Positions 32,502-39,488 of a DNA stretch of 52,197 bases are shown piece after piece. How positions within the stretch are numbered: the first letter of the stretch is position 1; each line of letters starts with the position of its first letter. The stretch is from a virus. The translations under genes were made by a program, and so were the position numbers. The stretch is from the IMG/VR virus record IMGVR_UViG_3300032322_000313, positions 1 to 52,197 of that record. One strand, given 5' to 3'. The notes below the pieces were generated by a model. It searched no databases, was not told the origin of the DNA, and worked only from the letters and a program-made list of their open reading frames with translations.

Positions 32502-33259
32502 CGGTGCCGCACCCTTTCAGCCTGAGCCTGCGCGAATGTTCTTCCACCGAGACGCTTCTTGAAGTGCTTGATGTTGTTCTGTGGGATTCCGACCCGTGTG
32601 GTGGGAAGAAGAACGGCCAGTAGGTCGGACCTGTGTTGCGACATATACCCAGCGGCGTTAATCGCCTCCTCGTCTGGGAATACGTCAGCGTGGCGGTCTA
32701 CGTCTGGGTCGATCAAGTGATCTTGCTTGCCGCCCATACTGAAGATCACAAGGAAGTTATCCGGTAAATCAACCGACTTAAGTAGCGTTACTTCTTTGGT
32801 ATATGCGTAGAACAAGATGTGCGGGTGCAGGTTCGCGATCCCCACCCAGCCCAACATGTAGTCGCGTGAGAAGAAATCACCGGAATCGTGGATGCGTACC
32901 GCTTGACCGCCCTCACGGATCCATGTTTGCACACGCGGCGACAAATGCGTTACGTCATCAAGGCCCGGTATCACTCTTGGTATCCCGGTGGGCAGAAACT
33001 TGCGTGACGTTAACTCTTCCGCGATTGCTGCGGTCCACAACGGGTCATCACGCACCAACTCTAGGTTCGATAGGTGCTTACCGCGAACCTTCGGGAACAA
33101 GTAGGTCCCATTCCTTGCGTAACAGAACTTCGCGCACGCCCCAGCGTTCGGGCAAACATTGAAATGACTACCGTCCGGTAACTCAACAACCCACGCGGGA
33201 AGCGTGAAATTCCAAACCCCGTCCGCTTTCATCTCGCGGTTCTGCGTGAGATACGCCAT
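32498..33259 (-). CDS. GP88-family protein, 253 aa
   Basis: N-terminal FTLPAWVVELPDG followed by NVCPNAGACAKFCYARNG, then GQAVRIHDSGDFFSRDYMLGW, matches the mycobacteriophage GP88 family. The cysteines (36, 42, 46) are spaced CX5CX3C, suggestive of an Fe-S site but not the CX3CX2C of classical radical-SAM enzymes. Biochemical role unknown. It is cotranscribed with WhiB and upstream of the portal. Confidence 0.82.
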   Translation of the reverse strand: MAYLTQNREMKADGVWNFTLPAWVVELPDGSHFNVCPNAGACAKFCYARNGTYLFPKVRGKHLSNLELVRDDPLWTAAIAEELTSRKFLPTGIPRVIPGLDDVTHLSPRVQTWIREGGQAVRIHDSGDFFSRDYMLGWVGIANLHPHILFYAYTKEVTLLKSVDLPDNFLVIFSMGGKQDHLIDPDVDRHADVFPDEEAINAAGYMSQHRSDLLAVLLPTTRVGIPQNNIKHFKKRLGGRTFAQAQAERVRHR

Positions 33260-33278
33260 GACCGCATACTGTCACGGG

Positions 33279-33446
33279 CTACACAGCCTTCAGGTGCGAC
33301 ACGCTGGCATTGACACGCAACTGCTGCTCAACAAGCATATGAATAAGTGCGCGTTCGATCACCAGCGAAACATCCATTAACTCTTCATCGGTCATTTCAC
33401 CGACACGGTTGATCTGCTTATCAAGGAATTTGGAGAGATCCTTCAC
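33279..33446 (-). CDS. Small helical protein, 55 aa
   Basis: The GTG start overlaps the stop of the preceding gene (GTGA). The protein is helical and amphipathic (KDLSKFLDKQINRVGEMTDE), without a known motif. The overlap supports expression. Confidence 0.55.
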   Translation of the reverse strand: MKDLSKFLDKQINRVGEMTDEELMDVSLVIERALIHMLVEQQLRVNASVSHLKAV

Positions 33447-33691
33447 AGATCCTCATCCTCATCCTCGTACGCGTACTCCATCTCGTTCGGTGCCGCATCC
33501 AACATGCCGTTAATCTTCCAGTACGGCATACCCGCCGCAGCGAACGCGGTGATATCCGGTGTGCCCTCAGTCGTCATGAACTCCGCGACAACAATCCACC
33601 CCGTAACCAACGCGGCATTCTCGTAATCAGCGTGCAAATACTGAGTGATCGCAGCGTTCACCGCATCCTCAGGAGAAACCTCGTCAGCCAT
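33443..33691 (-). CDS. Hypothetical acidic protein, 82 aa
   Basis: ATG 33691 (MADEVSPEDAVN) is favoured over starts farther upstream because GGAAGGG lies about 13 nt before it. The protein has a mixed core and a very acidic tail (EYAYEDEDEDL). The family is not recognised. Confidence 0.65.
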   Translation of the reverse strand: MADEVSPEDAVNAAITQYLHADYENAALVTGWIVVAEFMTTEGTPDITAFAAAGMPYWKINGMLDAAPNEMEYAYEDEDEDL

Positions 33692-33727
33692 TCCACACCG
33701 CCCTTCCCGCAACACCAAGGATATCCG

Positions 33728-33838
33728 TTACTGGGGTTCGCCTTCGCAGCACGACTCCTTATGACCACAGTTAACGCAACGCCAGCGTGTACGGACAGGA
33801 TCGAATCTGTGACCGCATGAACCGCACTCGATTCCCAC
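33728..33838 (-). CDS. Mini zinc-ribbon protein, 36 aa
   Basis: The GTG start is preceded by AAAGGAACG. CGSC at residue 5 and CVNC at residue 21, with Arg/Trp residues between, make a classic rubredoxin-like zinc ribbon; it also ends with a CC pair. Such mini ribbons occur repeatedly in this genome. Confidence 0.5.
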   Translation of the reverse strand: MGIECGSCGHRFDPVRTRWRCVNCGHKESCCEGEPQ

Positions 33839-33881
33839 AGTAACGTTCCTTTATTAGTGTCTAACTTGTTGACTTAGCGTT

Positions 33882-33932
33882 ACGGTGGTAGGGAGGGGTA
33901 ACGAGAGGGGGATCGCTGCCCCTCCCCACCGT
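33882..33932 (-). terminator. Strong GC hairpin between lysis genes and the next block
   Basis: GGGAGGGG 33891-33898 pairs with CCCCTCCC 33919-33926, and ACGGTG 33882-33887 pairs with CACCGT 33927-33932, leaving a 3-nt bulge and a 20-nt loop. It separates the HTH/endolysin genes from the WhiB/portal block on the minus strand. No T-run follows on either strand, so it is either a GC-type terminator or an operator. Confidence 0.55.
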
Positions 33933-33943
33933 GTAGGGAGCGC

Positions 33944-34198
33944 TCAACCTACATTTCGCTGGCGGGAACATTCACCGCGACGATGCCTGCGCACGGTGCT
34001 GATGGATGCGTCCTTGCCAAACTCTTGTAACGCTTTGACGATCATGGTTCCTGTGACGCGCGGGTTAGCGAAGGCCGCGGTGAGTGCCTTGGCGTCCTCT
34101 GCGTCCAGTTCTGCCATGAGATCGCAGATCCCGCAGGATGGTCCCCCGTAACGCGGCTGCTGATTCGCTAACGCTTCGGCGAGACTAGGCTTCGGCAT
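33944..34198 (-). CDS. HTH-like protein, 84 aa
   Basis: GPSCGICDLMAELDAEDA begins a helical region and FGKDASISTVRRHRRGEC ends in a basic recognition helix. Similar small proteins occur in many actinophages near the lysis cassette and look like DNA-binding or homing-type factors. The ATG overlaps the endolysin end by 14 nt. Confidence 0.7.
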   Translation of the reverse strand: MPKPSLAEALANQQPRYGGPSCGICDLMAELDAEDAKALTAAFANPRVTGTMIVKALQEFGKDASISTVRRHRRGECSRQRNVG

Positions 34199-34955
34199 TG
34201 GCGCGACCGAACAGCCTACGAAGGATTCTCCCGGCTCCGGGACGCTTACCCATGGCTGCCTCGGTATCCACGGTCTTAGGGTCCTCAGATGCCGCGAGAG
34301 CCGCCATGATGCGCTTCACACGCTGGCGCTCGTCCGCGAGATCCAGTCCGTCGATATCATTCTTGCGACCATATGTTACGAACTTGCCGTTACCGTCGAT
34401 CAGTCCATTGGTCCAATCGAGGTGCCGAAGGAGTCCAGGCTTCGGGTTAATCCCATACTTCAGCATGATCGCTGCGGTTCCCCTGCGCAGACTGTTCAAC
34501 TGCGCCTGCTTCTTTGCGCCAGTCCAACGCTCGCCGTACGTATGATCAGTTTCGATACCGAGTGCGACCGCGTTCATGCCATCGACAGGAACACCCCAAG
34601 TGTTACCGCGCCGCTTCGGGTCGTTGCCTCCGGTGCCTGCATGGTTCGACAAGCCAGCCGCGATCAGATGCCAGGTGCCGGATGCGTGCTTGCCGTTGCA
34701 GCCTGAGCAGACCCAGATAGCGCCAGCCGGGGCGATCTCCATGTATTTCATCCACTCTAACGCTCCCGGCGAGTCGCCGCTTGGGGAGGCGTCGTGATGC
34801 CAGAGGATGAAATCAAAGGCACGGTATCCCTGCCCATTGAAGCCCACAGTCTTCCAAGTCTTGCCGTTGTATGGGCCGCGCGTGTATTTCTCTTGGATAA
34901 CAGGGACGCCTGCTTTACGCAGAACCTTGTCCAGATCTTTCAGCCAAACACTCAC
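34185..34955 (-). CDS. Endolysin, N-acetylmuramoyl-L-alanine amidase
   Basis: This 256-residue protein has the Amidase_2 zinc site: WHHDASPSG (His53/His54), GLSNHAGTG, ALGIETDHTYGERW and HLDW with His178, plus GRKNDIDGLDL near residue 196. It cuts the amide bond between muramic acid and the stem peptide at the end of infection. No separate cell-wall-binding domain is visible; the last 50 residues are basic and may take that role. Two membrane proteins follow in transcription order reversed. Confidence 0.85.
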   Translation of the reverse strand: MSVWLKDLDKVLRKAGVPVIQEKYTRGPYNGKTWKTVGFNGQGYRAFDFILWHHDASPSGDSPGALEWMKYMEIAPAGAIWVCSGCNGKHASGTWHLIAAGLSNHAGTGGNDPKRRGNTWGVPVDGMNAVALGIETDHTYGERWTGAKKQAQLNSLRRGTAAIMLKYGINPKPGLLRHLDWTNGLIDGNGKFVTYGRKNDIDGLDLADERQRVKRIMAALAASEDPKTVDTEAAMGKRPGAGRILRRLFGRANAEA

Positions 34956-35251
34956 TTGTTCTCCCTCAGTAGGCTGTTCACAATCGTCTCAACCGTGTCC
35001 AGTTTCCCCTTCATGAGTCTCTGCTCACTTTCGACACGAGTGATCTTGTCGCTCAGGCTAGCCCCGCCGTTCGGGAACAACTGGTGTTCGACACGCTGCA
35101 AGCGGTCACTAATGGTTCGTCCCTCTTTGTCAACGCCGAGTGTGTCGTCGATGCGTCGCGCGATCTTGTACACGCGGTACGTGAAGATAGCGATAGCGGT
35201 AACGGCAGCGACCAACGCTGCGATGCTTACTGCCTGCTCCTGCAAGTTCAC
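34952..35251 (-). CDS. DUF2746-like membrane protein, 99 aa
   Basis: One N-terminal transmembrane segment (residues about 7-30, AVSIAALVAAVTAIAIFTYR) is followed by a coiled-coil-prone region (ITRVESEQRLMKGKLDTVET). This matches small actinophage proteins placed between holin and endolysin. It may anchor or regulate lysis. Its stop overlaps the endolysin ATG. Confidence 0.75.
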   Translation of the reverse strand: MNLQEQAVSIAALVAAVTAIAIFTYRVYKIARRIDDTLGVDKEGRTISDRLQRVEHQLFPNGGASLSDKITRVESEQRLMKGKLDTVETIVNSLLRENK

Positions 35252-35286
35252 GCGCGCCCCTAACGGTATTCAGTTATTGGTAAGTG

Positions 35287-35514
35287 TTACTCGGGCTTGA
35301 CAAGGCTGGCGGTTGATGACTTGCGGATCTCTGCCGTAGCGATAGACGACGCGTACGACAGCAGCACCGCGCCGAGGCCAATACCGAGGACGGTTATCCA
35401 GTCAACGGCGAAAGCGTTAAGCGCCCCAGCGACACCGAGCGCGAGGATTACCTGCGCGAATGTCTTGATGGCTCGCTCGGTTGCATCCATCCAGAACTCT
35501 TTCGTCCAGATCAT
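35287..35514 (-). CDS. Holin, r1t-like, 75 aa
   Basis: The N-terminus (FWMDATERAIKTFAQVILA) is the typical start of r1t-type holins, and two hydrophobic segments (residues about 18-36 and 39-60) form the membrane part. It makes the pore that lets the endolysin reach the wall. It overlaps the upstream membrane-protein gene by 4 nt. Confidence 0.85.
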   Translation of the reverse strand: MIWTKEFWMDATERAIKTFAQVILALGVAGALNAFAVDWITVLGIGLGAVLLSYASSIATAEIRKSSTASLVKPE

Positions 35515-35801
35515 GACCCCTCCTGGTATCCGTTTGGTTCCAGTGAATAATCCTCGCTGGTGTTAGTCGTATTGTAGAAGAGTTGCTGGTCTGAGCGCAG
35601 GCGAACATCTTCATAGGCAGCCCCACCTATGTATGCCGCAACAACGGCACCAATCAAACCAAAGCCGCTTAACGCGAGTGTTTGCGCAAGACTCGTATCA
35701 TCCCAACGGACCGCAACATAGATAACGATTGCGGCTCCGAAGAGCATGGACCCAAATACAGCGCGGCGACGCAACTTCCAAGAGGGTTTCGCGTTAGCCA
35801 A
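35511..35801 (-). CDS. Two-segment membrane protein (second holin-like), 96 aa
   Basis: Two hydrophobic segments (SMLFGAAIVIYVAV and TLALSGFGLIGAVVAAYIGG) separated by a polar turn, with a charged tail. A TTG start at 35801 is chosen because AGGAG lies 7 nt upstream; longer upstream forms lack an SD. Its place before the r1t holin suggests a holin partner or antiholin. Confidence 0.68.
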   Translation of the reverse strand: MANAKPSWKLRRRAVFGSMLFGAAIVIYVAVRWDDTSLAQTLALSGFGLIGAVVAAYIGGAAYEDVRLRSDQQLFYNTTNTSEDYSLEPNGYQEGS

Positions 35802-35858
35802 TGAAACTCCTGAATGTCGCACCACGGAACAAGTCTTTAGTCCTCTAGGATACCGGAT

Positions 35859-36131
35859 ATGGAAGGAGCGAAACGTAAGAAGATGGAGCGAATCGAAGAG
35901 GGGACAAGCGATATCGCTGATCGCTTTCCATTCCGACACTCATTGGATACAGGTGATCGCGGCGCACTTGTTCTGTGGGCGCAAAGCAAACTTGCCGAAC
36001 GTGGGTATTACACGGGACCGCTTGATGGTCGCTACGACCTAGAAGTTTCCAAAGCGGTAAGAGGATTCCAAGCGAACGAGGGGCTTAACGTGACTGGTGT
36101 TATTGACCGCAAGACTTGGAACGCGCTGTGA
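35859..36131 (+). CDS. Peptidoglycan-binding (PG_binding_1) protein, 90 aa
   Basis: Residues 28-88 follow the PG_binding_1 repeat (SLDTGDRGALVLWAQSKLAE, GPLDGRYDLEVSKAVRGFQ, GVIDRKTWNAL). It binds cell wall and could be a virion or lysis accessory. It starts a plus-strand island divergent from the lysis genes; AGGA is 8 nt before the ATG. ATG 35883 is a possible later start. Confidence 0.8.
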   Translation: MEGAKRKKMERIEEGTSDIADRFPFRHSLDTGDRGALVLWAQSKLAERGYYTGPLDGRYDLEVSKAVRGFQANEGLNVTGVIDRKTWNAL

Positions 36132-36763
36132 GCGTGAGCATCGTCGCAGTAGCCTATGGTAAGACATACCGCGCCTTCCTGCCAAGATGGGCAAGAGCCG
36201 TTAGCGCACTAGAGGAAACGCCAGCGAAGATCGTTGTCGTTACCGACGACATACCGGATTGCGTGAAGCGCCTAGGCGCTGCGGCATTACGCCCCATCAC
36301 ATTCGTTCCAGCACAGGGCACATTCAGCCGCCACCCTCAGTACCTCATCAACGAGGCAATAGCGGTAACGGATAGCGAATGGGTGTGCAAGATGGATATC
36401 GACGACCTAATCTTTCCTCATGCGCTTAACGGACTGAAGTATGTTGATGCTGACGTATTCATGTTCGGGCTGCAACTGCATGAACGTAAGATGCCAGCCC
36501 ATCACGTTACCCGAGCCGACATACTTAAATCAGAACACAATCTTGTATTCTCAGGGTCACCGTTCCGGCGATGGGTATGGGAAGCGTCACCGTACCGAGA
36601 TATGATCTGCGAGGACTGGGCGTTCTGGGTTGATGCAGCCAAGAACGGTGCCCGATTTATCGCTTCACCAAACATCGACTACGAATACGTTATTCATGGG
36701 GATAACATCACGCTACACACGGATATGGAAGTTGCCGAGAACAACGTTAGGGGAATGAAGTGA
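36128..36763 (+). CDS. GT-A-type glycosyltransferase, 211 aa
   Basis: The GTG at 36128 overlaps the preceding TGA. Motifs: VSIVAVAYGKTYRAFLPRW, IVVVTDDIP, VCKMDIDDLIFP (metal-binding acidic triad) and EDWAFWVDAAKNG (catalytic Glu-Asp). It probably transfers a sugar to a glycan or protein. It lies upstream of a sugar epimerase, with which it shares a 4-nt overlap. Confidence 0.8.
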   Translation: MSVSIVAVAYGKTYRAFLPRWARAVSALEETPAKIVVVTDDIPDCVKRLGAAALRPITFVPAQGTFSRHPQYLINEAIAVTDSEWVCKMDIDDLIFPHALNGLKYVDADVFMFGLQLHERKMPAHHVTRADILKSEHNLVFSGSPFRRWVWEASPYRDMICEDWAFWVDAAKNGARFIASPNIDYEYVIHGDNITLHTDMEVAENNVRGMK

Positions 36764-37776
36764 AGATCGGAGTCACAGGCGGCGGTGGATTTATCGGCGG
36801 ATACATTGTCGAAGAGATCCAGGCACGCGGTCACGACGCGCTTGTGCTTGACCACAAGGGGCGCGGCGATAACTCTATGCTCGGTGATGTGCGTGATGCG
36901 ACCATCGTGCAGGAACTCGCGGCACACGTTGATGGAATCATTCACATGGCTGCCGTCCTCGGCACCGTAGAAACAATCGACAATCCGCTTCCCGCAGCAG
37001 AAACGAACATCATCGGAACGCTTAACGTATTCGAGTCTGCCGCGCGTTATGACCTGCCTGTTGTATTTGCTGCGGTCGGTAACGCGAACATCGCTCGCGG
37101 AACCTATTGCATTACGAAGTCGGCGGCAGAGGCATTCGTGAATATGTACCGCGAGGACCGTGGCCTCAGAGTGACCAGTGTGCGCCCTATGAATGCTTAT
37201 GGCCCTCGCCAGTCAACGCCAGCCCCATACGGAAGCAGCAAGGTCCGCAAGATTGTGCCCTCGTTCGTATGCTCTGCGCTTGCTGGTGACCCCATGCGCC
37301 TCTATGGTGGCGGGACACAGATCAGCGATAGCGTATTTGTTGCTGACGTTGCCAAGGTGTTCGTGCAGGCACTAGAGAAGGCTAACGAGGGAATCGTTCC
37401 CAACCATCCCGTCGATGTCGGTAATGCTGAGCCAACTACCGTTATCCGGGTTGCTGAAGAAGTGCAGCGTAATGTTTACGGTGCAGTGATTGAAGCGGTG
37501 CCTATGCGTAAAGGCGAGCCGCACGGTGGTCCCATCGCAACGGAGTACGACCTGCGCAAGATTATTGACGCGGTAATGATCGCTAATCCTGGTTTGCGAC
37601 CTGTCGATGTGCGCCGAACGGTTCGCCAGTTGGGTACCGTCGTATCCGCTGATGTTACAACCCTGCACGCTATCGGCATGAATCACACGGATTTCGTACC
37701 GCTCTCCGAAGGCATCACTCGGACAGTTGATTGGTACCGCGAGAACGAGGGCGTGGTGTGGCGACGCCCCAACTGA
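36760..37776 (+). CDS. NAD-dependent epimerase/dehydratase, 338 aa
   Basis: SDR-type sugar-nucleotide enzyme with IGVTGGGGFIGGYI (NAD site), IIHMAAVLGTVETI, catalytic YCITKSAAE, VRPMNAYGPRQ and a variable substrate domain. It is one of three SDR sugar enzymes in the genome and the one directly flanked by glycosyltransferases. The substrate is not decided by sequence. Confidence 0.85.
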   Translation: MKIGVTGGGGFIGGYIVEEIQARGHDALVLDHKGRGDNSMLGDVRDATIVQELAAHVDGIIHMAAVLGTVETIDNPLPAAETNIIGTLNVFESAARYDLPVVFAAVGNANIARGTYCITKSAAEAFVNMYREDRGLRVTSVRPMNAYGPRQSTPAPYGSSKVRKIVPSFVCSALAGDPMRLYGGGTQISDSVFVADVAKVFVQALEKANEGIVPNHPVDVGNAEPTTVIRVAEEVQRNVYGAVIEAVPMRKGEPHGGPIATEYDLRKIIDAVMIANPGLRPVDVRRTVRQLGTVVSADVTTLHAIGMNHTDFVPLSEGITRTVDWYRENEGVVWRRPN

Positions 37777-38411
37777 TCCATCGAATATGGTTTGGTCCTC
37801 GCGAAATGCCTCAGGCATACCGCGAATACGGTAATGCCTGGCGCGACTTGAATCCGGGCTGGAAGGTCATTGAGTGGGATTACAGCAATCGTCCTCCGCT
37901 TATCAACGAGTCATTATTTCTTAACTGCGGAACGGAATGGACTCCCATCGCGGGTGCCGCTAAGACAACCAGCATCACCCAAGTGGCGCAAGCAGACTTG
38001 TTGGGTTACGAACTGCTGTATCGTTACGGCGGTTTGTATGTGAATACCGATATGGAACCGTTGCGCCCGATCCCTGACGAGTTCACGCAGATGGATGTTC
38101 TGCTTGCGAATGAGATTGACGATTGGCTGATCTCTAACGCGTGGATGATGAGTGCCCCACAGCACCCGCTTATTCGTGCGGTGATTGACGCGATCCCCGG
38201 CAACATCGCGACGGAGACACGTTCGATTGACTGGCAGACCGGGCCAAAGTTGCTGACGCGGATTAAGGAACAGCAGTACCCGGATACGCCTGTGCTGCCT
38301 GCCCGGTTCTGTAATCCGTGGACGGATACGCCGTGGGGCGAACCGCACCCCGACTCTATTTGCGCGCATCATTGGGGGCATAAGCACCCCGATCATTTAC
38401 TGTGGGGCTGA
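37758..38411 (+). CDS. GT32-like glycosyltransferase (DXD type), 217 aa
   Basis: IHRIWFGPREMPQAYREYG and LYRYGGLYVNTDMEPL form the GT32/capsular-polysaccharide pattern, but the usual DxD appears as NTD, so metal binding may be weaker. The C-terminal HHWGHKHP is also typical. GTG 37758 gives the best start. It converges with a minus-strand glycosyltransferase, overlapping by 15 nt. Confidence 0.8.
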   Translation: MATPQLIHRIWFGPREMPQAYREYGNAWRDLNPGWKVIEWDYSNRPPLINESLFLNCGTEWTPIAGAAKTTSITQVAQADLLGYELLYRYGGLYVNTDMEPLRPIPDEFTQMDVLLANEIDDWLISNAWMMSAPQHPLIRAVIDAIPGNIATETRSIDWQTGPKLLTRIKEQQYPDTPVLPARFCNPWTDTPWGEPHPDSICAHHWGHKHPDHLLWG

Positions 38412-39068
38412 AGGTCCATTACCTATCGGGCGACGATCCCACCTGATCCTGATGTGCTGGTTTTGGTACTGGTTAGCAGGCCAGATACCGAACGCCTTAC
38501 CCTCACGCCACAACAAATACGGCAACGAGACTTGATCTTGGCAGCCCCACGCATACTGCTCGCTTAGCCACGCATCCCCGAACGCACGCGCCCCATCCGT
38601 GAACCGCCAGCCAATCATCCCGCACGCGAACAACCCCCACCCCGCAGGCATCCCATCGGCTTCATATGCTGCGACCTGACCGCGCAAGTCATACCGTGCG
38701 TACTTAGGCCAGTCCCAACAGATCGCAGCCTCATCCCGGTAACACGTTCTGCCTTCCGGGTGCGACCAGACCATAAGATCGTTAGCGGCTAGTTGTGGCT
38801 CTACCCACGCGCGGAGATCGGGGGACGTTACTTCGATGGAGGCGTCAAGGTAGATTGCGGCGTCGCAGTCCGTGTAGCGCCAGGGCTGCATCTTCGCCGT
38901 CTTACTGTCTAGGCGTGGATCATCTGTGCCCTCTTGCGTGATGACGCGCCACCCGTCAGGGGCACCATCCGGCGAATCAGTCACGCACACGGCGTCATCG
39001 AACCCCGCAGGCGGTGAACCTAGCGGATCGTAATCCCCAAACAGGGAAGTAACCAGCGCGATACGCAC
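38397..39068 (-). CDS. DUF616-like glycosyltransferase, 223 aa
   Basis: RIALVTSLFGDYDPL, SKTAKMQPW, DAAIYLDASIEV and HPEGRTCYRDEAAI follow the DUF616 (TOD1/MUCI70) glycosyltransferase pattern. It is the last gene of the tail block and follows a virion protein, so decoration of tail proteins is plausible. Confidence 0.78.
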   Translation of the reverse strand: MRIALVTSLFGDYDPLGSPPAGFDDAVCVTDSPDGAPDGWRVITQEGTDDPRLDSKTAKMQPWRYTDCDAAIYLDASIEVTSPDLRAWVEPQLAANDLMVWSHPEGRTCYRDEAAICWDWPKYARYDLRGQVAAYEADGMPAGWGLFACGMIGWRFTDGARAFGDAWLSEQYAWGCQDQVSLPYLLWREGKAFGIWPANQYQNQHIRIRWDRRPIGNGPSAPQ

Positions 39069-39074
39069 CAGTAG

Positions 39075-39473
39075 TTACTCTCCACCGTCCACGAGAACCC
39101 ACGACTCCGTAGCCTCATCCCATGTGTATGTGCCACCGTCAGTCGGGTAAGGAACCGGGGCTTCCCACAGACAAGTCTCCTCGTCCAGAATCCACGACGG
39201 GTACGGCTGCGGAGGAACGAACGCCCCATCCGGCACGTTCAGATCATCACGGAACGAGTAGCCGATACCAGCGTAGTTCTTGCGGAACGAGTGCGACTGA
39301 TCCTCTGACGGCTCACCCGTAGCGGGATCGTAGTGAACGCCGCCGCGAGTGTTGTAGGACGTGCGCTTCGCGCCGTAATAGGTTTCCCAGTTGCCGGGTG
39401 CCTCGTCCTCATCCTTGCCGACGATAACGTCCGTCACGATGTTGTCATCGTCTAGGTATGCGTAGTGAGCCAT
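39075..39473 (-). CDS. Virion-associated protein, 132 aa
   Basis: The pattern SFRKNYAGIGYSFRDDLN, FVPPQPYPSWILDEETC and YTWDEATESWV is the same as in small structural proteins of cyanophages and actinophages. It lies directly after the glycine-rich tail protein, so it is probably a tail-tip or fibre accessory. Confidence 0.8.
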   Translation of the reverse strand: MAHYAYLDDDNIVTDVIVGKDEDEAPGNWETYYGAKRTSYNTRGGVHYDPATGEPSEDQSHSFRKNYAGIGYSFRDDLNVPDGAFVPPQPYPSWILDEETCLWEAPVPYPTDGGTYTWDEATESWVLVDGGE

Positions 39474-39488
39474 GATCTGTGTTCCCTC

